Positions 28,028-33,488 of a DNA stretch of 33,488 bases are shown piece after piece. Numbering within the stretch: position 1 is the first letter of the stretch; each line of letters starts with the position of its first letter. Source of the DNA: Gaiellasilicea sp035556515 (lineage in GTDB: Bacteria > Actinomycetota > Thermoleophilia > Gaiellales > Gaiellaceae); assembly GCA_035556515.1 (NCBI GenBank), contig DATMEO010000090.1, positions 1-33,488 on the forward strand. Direction: 5' to 3'. A program made the translations under genes and the position numbers. The notes below the pieces were generated by a model. The model did no database searches and was not told the origin of the DNA. It saw only the letters and a list, made by a program, of their open reading frames with translations.

Positions 28028-31000
28028 TCAGCGGCGATGCACCCGTTCGCAGTCCCTGGCCACCTTGTCGCGGCGGTCCGCGAACACGGTGTCACGTCCG
28101 GCGCCGCAGCGGATCGTGTCGGCGACGCCGTCGCGGGCGAGGGTGGTGTCTCTGCCGGGGCCGCCGTCGATGACGTCGCGTCCTGCGCCGCCGTCGAGCC
28201 GGTCGTTGCCGGAGCCACCGAGCAGGCGGTCGTTCCCGGGGCCGCCGGCGAGCTTGTCCGAGCCGCCGAGACCCTTGAGGGTGTCGTTCCCGCGGCCGCC
28301 GTTGAGCGCGTCCGAGTAGCGACCGCCGGTTCTCGTGAAGCCCCGGACGGGGGACGCCGACGCGGGCGGAGTCGTCGACGGGGTCGGCGGACGAACGACG
28401 AACGTCTCGCTCGCCTGGTTGTCGGCAGTGCTGGCGTCCTGCTCCGCAGAGGTCACGGACGCGGTCGTCGTCAGCTGCGCGCTCGCCCGCACGCGCACCG
28501 TCGCCTGCACGCGCGTGCCCTGGAAGCCGCCCAGGAAGTCGAGCGGGCAGACCGTCGTCCGGCCGACCGCCGGCCGGCAGCCCTGCCCGCGCTCGACCTG
28601 CGTCGAAAGCAACTCGACCGAGTCGGAGAGCGTGAACGACAGCGAGACGCCCGTCGCGCTGCCCCCCGTCTTGTTCCGGAGCGCGAACGTGTAGACGAAC
28701 GCGTCGCCGACCGAGACGACGGCAGGCCCGTGTCCGATCGTGAGCTCGAGGTCGGGAGCGACGGCACCGCCGCCGCCCCCACCTCCGGACGGGGGCGGGC
28801 TCGGGGCCGGCTCGACCGGCGCCTGCGCCGTTCTGAACGTTCCGTCGGCCTCGGTGGTGCCGGCGCTGTTCGTCGCGATCAAGCGGTAGGCGTAGGTCCG
28901 GTTCGGCGTCAACCCGTTCAAGGCGACCGAGACCGGCGCCGACGCGTCGCCGGCGAGCGTCAGCTCGGGCGCGTCGGTCGCCAATGGGAACGACGTTCCG
29001 TAGGAGAAGCGGTACACGGTGTCGAGCCCGTTGGGATTGACGATGCCGTGCAGCGTCGCTGCGTCGTGTGTCAGGCCTGCCGGTTCGGACACGCCGACAT
29101 AGGGGGCCGCAGTCGCGAAGGTGGTGAACGAGATCGCGCTCCCGATGGCGCTCCCATGCTCGTTCTCGGAGACGAAACGCGCGTGGTACGTCGTCGTCGG
29201 TTCGAGTCCGTCGACGAGCAGTGACGCGATGCCGTTTGCGGCGTCGGCCGCGAATGGGGTCGACGGCGTGCTCGCGAAGGTCGCGAACGTCGGATCGGTC
29301 GAGTACTCCCAACGGTACGAGCCGGGCCAACGGTTCGAGCCGACGATGCCGCGGAGCTTCGCGACGCGACGCCCGACTGATTGCGTTGCCATCGTGGTCG
29401 CGTCCGGGTCGGCCGGCAGGCGGAGCCGCCCCCAGCCGTACAAGTTGTCCTTCCCCACCTGCCCGAGATCCTCCGCGGTCCCCTCGAGCTCGGCCCGTAG
29501 CAGCACCGGAGCCAAGGGGCCATGCTGCTGCTGCGCGAGGGCCGCGACCCCGGCCACATGCGGCGCGGCGGCGGACGTACCCGTGAAGCCGCTGCCGCCG
29601 CATCCCCCGAAGACGTCGTACGGGCCGTAGCTGGCGGACGAGTTGCTGTCGAAACCGGCGATGTCGGGCTTGACCCGGCCGTCGATCGTCGGGCCCTGGG
29701 AGCTGTAGGGCTCGAGAGCACCGCCGTTCCAGCAGATCGCGGCGGTCGCGAGCACCTCCGGCGCGGATGCGGGCTCGAGCATGCTGCCGGCGGCGACGCC
29801 GTACTGGTCGAAGTTCGCCCCGTCGACGAAGAGATCGAGACGTGGCGTGGATCCGGCGTAGCGGTCGATCGCGACGAAGTACTCCTTGCCCTCCGGCGGG
29901 GCGACGACGCACGTCTCTTCGGTCGGGCTCGAATTGCTCGCCGTCTGATCCTGCGCTGACGCCGCGACGAGCGTGAACGACGCTGCGTCGTAGATGCCGA
30001 GGTCGAAGTCCTGCGTCGTCGTCGTCGGCCACGCGTCCCACTTGAGGAACACACAGGCTTCGCCGTTCGGCGGAAGCGTGAAGTTGATTCCCTCGTCGCC
30101 AGGCGCGAAGTCGTGGAACGTGTTTGCGCCGCCGGCGAAGGTGCCGGACCAGTGGCGCTCGGCCTCGTTGCCCGCGGCAACTACCCAGAGGATGCCGGCA
30201 TCCCGGCCGGCTTCCACGATCCCGTCGGGCGTGTCCGGCCCGCCGCTGCCGTCGCCGCGACTCGTGTTGTAGAAGCCGGCGGAGAGGTTGACGATCGTGA
30301 TCCCGTTTGCCACGGCATAGTCCTTGGCCAGGCCGAGATCGACGATGTCCTCGACGCAGATCAGATGGAGCTCGGCCTCCGGCGCGACCTCGTGGACGAT
30401 CTCCGCGACCGCCGTCCCGTGCTCGCTGGCCTCGAAGTCGTCGCAGTAGCTCTGGGTCGTCAGCGCCGCCGGAAGCTCGCCTTCGGCCTGCACCGCGGCG
30501 AAGTCGAAGAAGCCGACGTCGACGATCCCCACCTTCACACCGGCTCCCTTGTCGCCGTCGGCGTGGGCGATCGAGGCGTTCGAGGCCGAGACGCCCTCCC
30601 CGGTGATGGCCGCGGGCGCGGCCAGGCGCGGCGGCTCGACGAAGCGGACACCCGGCGCAGCGGCGAGCCCCGCCAGCTCGTCGACCGAGACGAGCGCCTT
30701 GATCAGATTGCCGTACGCTCCTTGGACGACGGCGCCGCGGGCAGCGAGCGCGGCACGCACCTCATCGGCGCGACCTCCTTCGGCTTCGGCGACGACCTCG
30801 ACCCTGTCGCCGACAACGTCGATGTTCTGCCGCCGAGCGACGCCGAGCGCTGACGCAAGTCCTTTGGCCCGGTAGCGATCGGCGACGTCGTCGAGGCGCG
30901 CGTCGAGCCCGGTCGCGGCGGCATCGCGCGCGAGCCGGGGCAGCGAGTGCTCGGGTTCGACGACCGCGAGCGCCTGAGCGCCTCCGAGGGAAACGAACGA

Positions 31001-31051
31001 GAGAGTCCCCAGGACCATGGCAAGCGAACGACGAAGTAGATACGGCGGCAC
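28028..31051 (-). CDS. Secreted subtilisin-like serine protease (S8) with beta-sandwich domains and RTX tail
   Basis: A 1007-residue exported protease. GTG at 31051 has a strong site (GAGGGGG) and starts a signal peptide (about 1-30). A propeptide-like region runs to about 150. The S8 catalytic domain (~165-545) has D178 (VGIVDVG), H211 (EHGTAVAEI), oxyanion N295 (VAAGN) and S493 (GFTGTSAAAPHVAG). About 120 residues (~300-420) between N295 and the serine form an inserted beta domain resembling bacterial pre-peptidase C-terminal folds. Two FN3-like repeats follow (~560-645 and ~650-742), then a Pro/Gly linker (744-763), a DUF11-like beta domain (~766-887), a second linker, and calcium-binding nonapeptide repeats (~917-990; GGRGNDTLKG, GGPGNDRLLG, GGSGNDRLDG, GGAGRDVIDG). 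The RTX tail suggests calcium-dependent folding after secretion. Confidence 0.9.
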   Translation of the reverse strand: MPPYLLRRSLAMVLGTLSFVSLGGAQALAVVEPEHSLPRLARDAAATGLDARLDDVADRYRAKGLASALGVARRQNIDVVGDRVEVVAEAEGGRADEVRAALAARGAVVQGAYGNLIKALVSVDELAGLAAAPGVRFVEPPRLAAPAAITGEGVSASNASIAHADGDKGAGVKVGIVDVGFFDFAAVQAEGELPAALTTQSYCDDFEASEHGTAVAEIVHEVAPEAELHLICVEDIVDLGLAKDYAVANGITIVNLSAGFYNTSRGDGSGGPDTPDGIVEAGRDAGILWVVAAGNEAERHWSGTFAGGANTFHDFAPGDEGINFTLPPNGEACVFLKWDAWPTTTTQDFDLGIYDAASFTLVAASAQDQTASNSSPTEETCVVAPPEGKEYFVAIDRYAGSTPRLDLFVDGANFDQYGVAAGSMLEPASAPEVLATAAICWNGGALEPYSSQGPTIDGRVKPDIAGFDSNSSASYGPYDVFGGCGGSGFTGTSAAAPHVAGVAALAQQQHGPLAPVLLRAELEGTAEDLGQVGKDNLYGWGRLRLPADPDATTMATQSVGRRVAKLRGIVGSNRWPGSYRWEYSTDPTFATFASTPSTPFAADAANGIASLLVDGLEPTTTYHARFVSENEHGSAIGSAISFTTFATAAPYVGVSEPAGLTHDAATLHGIVNPNGLDTVYRFSYGTSFPLATDAPELTLAGDASAPVSVALNGLTPNRTYAYRLIATNSAGTTEADGTFRTAQAPVEPAPSPPPSGGGGGGGAVAPDLELTIGHGPAVVSVGDAFVYTFALRNKTGGSATGVSLSFTLSDSVELLSTQVERGQGCRPAVGRTTVCPLDFLGGFQGTRVQATVRVRASAQLTTTASVTSAEQDASTADNQASETFVVRPPTPSTTPPASASPVRGFTRTGGRYSDALNGGRGNDTLKGLGGSDKLAGGPGNDRLLGGSGNDRLDGGAGRDVIDGGPGRDTTLARDGVADTIRCGAGRDTVFADRRDKVARDCERVHRR

Positions 31052-31151
31052 GAGACCCCCTCGGTCCCCGGTTCTGCGTTTGCAGCGGCTCCCACGACAT
31101 CGTCGGCCGTGCGAACCACGTCTATCCCTCGTTCGAGGTACCGGTGTCGCG

Positions 31152-31691
31152 TCAGCCGCTCGAGTAGCCGCCGCACTGTGTCACCGCGAGCGAGAGCGCG
31201 TAGCCGCGCGTTTCGGTTCCCGCGGCGTTCGCCTCGGCCAGCGCCTGCTGCACGGCCTCCGTGTCGCCGCCGCTGAGCGCCGCCCGGTATCGCGTCAGCC
31301 CGCGCTCGACCTTGCGCAGGCCGGCGACGAAGAGCGCCGCGCGCTCGGCCTCGCTCGTCTTCACCGGTGGCTTCACCGCCTCCACCGCCGCGACCTGCTT
31401 GCGCACGAGCGGCAGCGTCTGCCCGAGCCAGCGGTCGAGATCGGCCGCGCCGGCCGGCGGTGCCACGGCGTCGATCCTGCCCTGCCACGGCTTGCACGCC
31501 ACATCCACCTGCCGTGCCCAGCGCCCCTGATCCTCGGGCGGCTCGGGCCGCGCTTCGGTCGTTGCCGCCGGCGTCGACTCGGCAGCCGGTGTCGGCGCGC
31601 TCGCGCTGTCCGAAGCCCCGTCATCGTCCGAGGAGCAGCCCGTTCCGGCGGCGACGACGAGCGCGGCCGCCAGCACGGAGAGAACCGGCAT
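31152..31691 (-). CDS. Small putative lipoprotein, function unknown
   Basis: About 179 residues. ATG at 31691 shares one base with the stop of the upstream RTX gene (TGATG); GTG at 31694 would add one residue. The longer open frame upstream is a shadow. An N-terminal hydrophobic stretch, MPVLSVLAAALVVAAGTGC, ends in a cysteine that could be lipidated, although the lipobox (G-T-G-C) is not ideal. A low-complexity Ser/Ala/Pro/Asp/Glu linker runs from about 20 to 55. The rest is helical and Ala-rich, with QVDVACKPWQGRIDAV and two further cysteines (one near the C-terminus, TQCGGY) that could form a disulfide with CKPW. I do not recognise the family. It probably sits on the outer face of the membrane and is made together with the RTX protein. 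Confidence 0.72.
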   Translation of the reverse strand: MPVLSVLAAALVVAAGTGCSSDDDGASDSASAPTPAAESTPAATTEARPEPPEDQGRWARQVDVACKPWQGRIDAVAPPAGAADLDRWLGQTLPLVRKQVAAVEAVKPPVKTSEAERAALFVAGLRKVERGLTRYRAALSGGDTEAVQQALAEANAAGTETRGYALSLAVTQCGGYSSG

Positions 31692-33488
31692 CACGGAATC
31701 GTCGTACCGGGCCCGCAGGTGAAGTGGCCGGGCGTGTCCGGGTGCGTCGGGTTCGCGTTCTTGCCGTGCTCGTTCTGGAACACGATCGCAGTCTCGCGGA
31801 AGCCGGAGGTTCCCGCCGTGGCCGTCGTCGTCGAGCCGCCACCCTGCGACATCGCCTGCAGGAACTCGACCATGCCGGGCGAGGCCGAGCGGATCGTGAT
31901 CCAGGCACCGTTCGTGCTCGGGCAGACGTAGTTGGCGTTGTAGACGCCGGCCCAGTCCATCAGCCGGTCGCCCGGGATCGGGCCGTTGTCGCCGTGGTTG
32001 GCCATCATCGCGTCTTGATCCCAGCCGCCGTAGATGAAGTCGATCCCCTCGAAGTTCTCCTGGTTGTAGAGGACGCCGTTGTGTGACGGCTCCTTGCCGG
32101 CGATCTGGAACCAGGTCTCCGGGTCGCTCGTCGGCGGCAGCCCCGGCGTGCTCGTCGTATTCCGCGGGCGGACGTCGAGGTAGTCGGCGCCATACCCGCC
32201 GTAGAGGATGTCGTGGCCGCTGCCGCCCCAGGCCGCTTCGACGCGGTCGTGGGCGAGCAGATCCTGCGCCTTGCCCTTGGCCGCGACGGTCGCAGTGAAG
32301 TTGTCGCCGAGCCAGATCCGGTCGTCGCCGACGTTGCCGTTCGCGAGATCCTCGCCGGGGCCGGTATGGATGGCGTCGTTGGCGTCGCCGCCGAGCGCCA
32401 CGTCGTGGCCGATGCCGGCCGTGGCCGACTGTGACTCGTCGAAGGCGTAGAGCGTCACCTCGCGCTTGAGCGAGCCGGTGTCGTTGATCGTCGAGCCGAG
32501 GAACGGCTGGCTGGGCTCGATGAACTGATCGAGCGCCGGGTCGGGCATCGTGTCGGGCGTCGGCCCGCCGAGCTGGTTGTTGACGATCTTGCCCATGTCG
32601 CCGACGATCGCGTCCTCGTCCTCGTTGCCCTCGAGCCAGTCGTTGCCGAGGAGGCCGTAGACGTCGTCCTTGCCGGTGCCACCCTGGACGTAGTCGTTGC
32701 CGAAGGCCCCGGCGGCCTCGCGCGTCGTCCGCGTCGTCACATCGCGGCGGACGAGGTCGCTCGGAGTCCAGGCGCCGCGCGCGGGCTCGGCGTTCGGGCG
32801 GTCGCGCTCGGGGTAGGGGCCTCCGCCGGGACCGGCCAGCGTCAGCCACACGCCATCGGCGCCGGTGTAGCGGTCAGCAAACGCGTTGTCGCCCACGACC
32901 ACGTCGTCCTCGCCGTTGCCCTGGACGACGTCGTGGCCGTCGTTCAGGTTGAACGGCCGGTTGGCGTCCAGGATCGCTCCGGGAGCGAAGCCCGCGGGAC
33001 GAGCGTTCGGGGGCAGGATCGCGACGATCTGACCCGTGTTCGAGGAGGAGCCGCCGATCACGTCGTCCTCGCCGTCGGCGCCGAAGACGTTGTCCGAGCC
33101 CTGGTTGCCCTCGATGTAGTCCTCGCCGGACTCGCCGAGAACGGTGTCGCCCGGTGCCGTCGCGCGGCACTGCGGGTCGTTGAGGTCGGGCAGGTCGTCG
33201 TTGTCGTCGTCGCCGTTCGGAGCCTCCTCGGTGCCGCTGAGGCTGCCCGAGCCGGGGCCGCCGGTCGCGGTCTGGCAGTTGGCCGCGCCCGCGACGCCGG
33301 TCTCGGTGCCGTAGGCGTCCACCACCGCGCCGTTGCCCTGGCCGAAGAGGATGTCCTCGCCGCCGTTGCCGCTGATCGTGTCGACGCCGCTTTCGGCCGT
33401 GTCCGCGTTGCCCGGCTCGGCCGTGCCGACGAGCTCGAGGTCGAAGAGGAAGACGTCGCGGAGCTTGGCGCCGGGCTCGGCTGCCAGA
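31691..33488 (-). CDS. Large RTX-like calcium-binding repeat protein, N-terminus beyond the window
   Basis: The minus-strand frame is open from the right edge to a TGA at 31691, about 599 residues; the GTG at 33325 is internal, since ELVGTAEPGNADTAESGVDTISGNGGEDILFGQGNGA reads on before it in separate RTX-like units. Calcium-binding repeats are scattered rather than tandem: GNGGEDILFG, GESGEDYIEGNQGSDNVFGADGEDD, GHDVVQGNGEDDVVVGD, GNDYVQGGTGKDDVYGLLGNDWLEGNED, GHDVALGGDANDAI, GEDLANGNVGDDRIWLGD and GSGHDILYGGYGADYL. Segments between are longer and aspartate-rich. The C-terminal ~110 residues lack repeats (DAMMANHGDNGPIPGDRLMDWAG, then a Thr/Gly-rich part and TCGPGTTIP). A secreted or surface protein; no enzyme motif is seen in the visible part. 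The next gene is a lipoprotein coupled to its stop. Confidence 0.82.
   Translation of the reverse strand, partial: LAAEPGAKLRDVFLFDLELVGTAEPGNADTAESGVDTISGNGGEDILFGQGNGAVVDAYGTETGVAGAANCQTATGGPGSGSLSGTEEAPNGDDDNDDLPDLNDPQCRATAPGDTVLGESGEDYIEGNQGSDNVFGADGEDDVIGGSSSNTGQIVAILPPNARPAGFAPGAILDANRPFNLNDGHDVVQGNGEDDVVVGDNAFADRYTGADGVWLTLAGPGGGPYPERDRPNAEPARGAWTPSDLVRRDVTTRTTREAAGAFGNDYVQGGTGKDDVYGLLGNDWLEGNEDEDAIVGDMGKIVNNQLGGPTPDTMPDPALDQFIEPSQPFLGSTINDTGSLKREVTLYAFDESQSATAGIGHDVALGGDANDAIHTGPGEDLANGNVGDDRIWLGDNFTATVAAKGKAQDLLAHDRVEAAWGGSGHDILYGGYGADYLDVRPRNTTSTPGLPPTSDPETWFQIAGKEPSHNGVLYNQENFEGIDFIYGGWDQDAMMANHGDNGPIPGDRLMDWAGVYNANYVCPSTNGAWITIRSASPGMVEFLQAMSQGGGSTTTATAGTSGFRETAIVFQNEHGKNANPTHPDTPGHFTCGPGTTIP

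Noticed and set aside
28120..28320. Short periodic DNA repeats that could be taken for a CRISPR array
   Set aside because: The period and sequence are those of the nonapeptide RTX codons in the protease gene; there are no unique spacers and no cas genes.
31152..32849. A 565-residue minus-strand frame ending in the lipoprotein
   Set aside because: Its first two thirds are an Arg-rich shadow of the RTX gene in another frame. The lipoprotein signal begins only at 31691.
33325..33488. GTG at 33325 as the start of the RTX-repeat gene
   Set aside because: The frame stays open to the edge with further RTX-like units, so the true start lies outside the window.

Overview
This window comes from a high-GC bacterial chromosome, most likely an actinobacterium. 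The backbone gene order (rpmB, asp23, fakA, recG, rsmD on one side; metK, priA, def, fmt, rsmB, rpe, ribD, ribE, ribBA, ribH on the other) is the one known from Actinobacteria. A PriA that keeps its helicase motifs and the many GTG starts would suit a deep-branching class such as Thermoleophilia. That placement is inference. I saw no tRNA, rRNA, CRISPR array, transposase or prophage gene. Coding density is very high: the longest gaps are 10678-10832, 17023-17169, 24138-24259 and 9502-9620, all under 160 bp, and each holds inverted repeats that are described below.

Region 1 (1-9812, mostly minus strand). Reading along the minus strand: rpmB, then a tightly coupled set asp23, fakA, a receiver-only response regulator, degV and recG. 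Two secreted glycosidase-like genes follow, then, after a plus-strand GNAT gene, the start of rsmD, which runs off the left edge. The asp23-fakA-degV set looks like a fatty-acid kinase system with a built-in receiver protein. The two glycosidases and the GNAT gene appear to be inserted between recG and rsmD.

Region 2 (9813-19682). A lone plus-strand mltG-like gene is followed by a long minus-strand housekeeping run: priA, def, fmt, rsmB, rpe, ribD, ribE, ribBA, ribH. This combines replication restart, N-terminal processing of initiator methionine, rRNA methylation, the pentose phosphate pathway and a complete riboflavin pathway. Many junctions are 4-bp stop/start overlaps of the NTGA type.

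Region 3 (19683-24137, plus strand). An FbpABC-type ferric iron ABC transporter operon ends in a DtxR-family repressor gene. Two near-identical 18-bp palindromes (TGTAAGG-N4-CCTTACA) lie at the start of the ATPase gene and just before the binding-protein gene, and are good candidates for the operators of that repressor. The operon sits between priA and metK and so interrupts the usual neighbourhood.

Region 4 (24138-33488, minus strand). A GMC oxidoreductase resembling long-chain alcohol oxidases, a DUF4230-type membrane-anchored protein, metK, a 1007-residue secreted subtilisin-like protease with a calcium-binding RTX tail, a small lipoprotein, and a large RTX-repeat protein cut by the right edge.

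The most unusual non-coding signal is a composite palindromic module of about 128 bp seen twice (17036-17164 and 24135-24261). Each copy has the order AT-rich palindrome, hairpin, AT-rich palindrome, long inverted repeat containing GCTTCATT, and each abuts the stop codon of a minus-strand gene. A solo copy of the palindrome lies at 9832-9852, and a related hairpin at 9551-9575.
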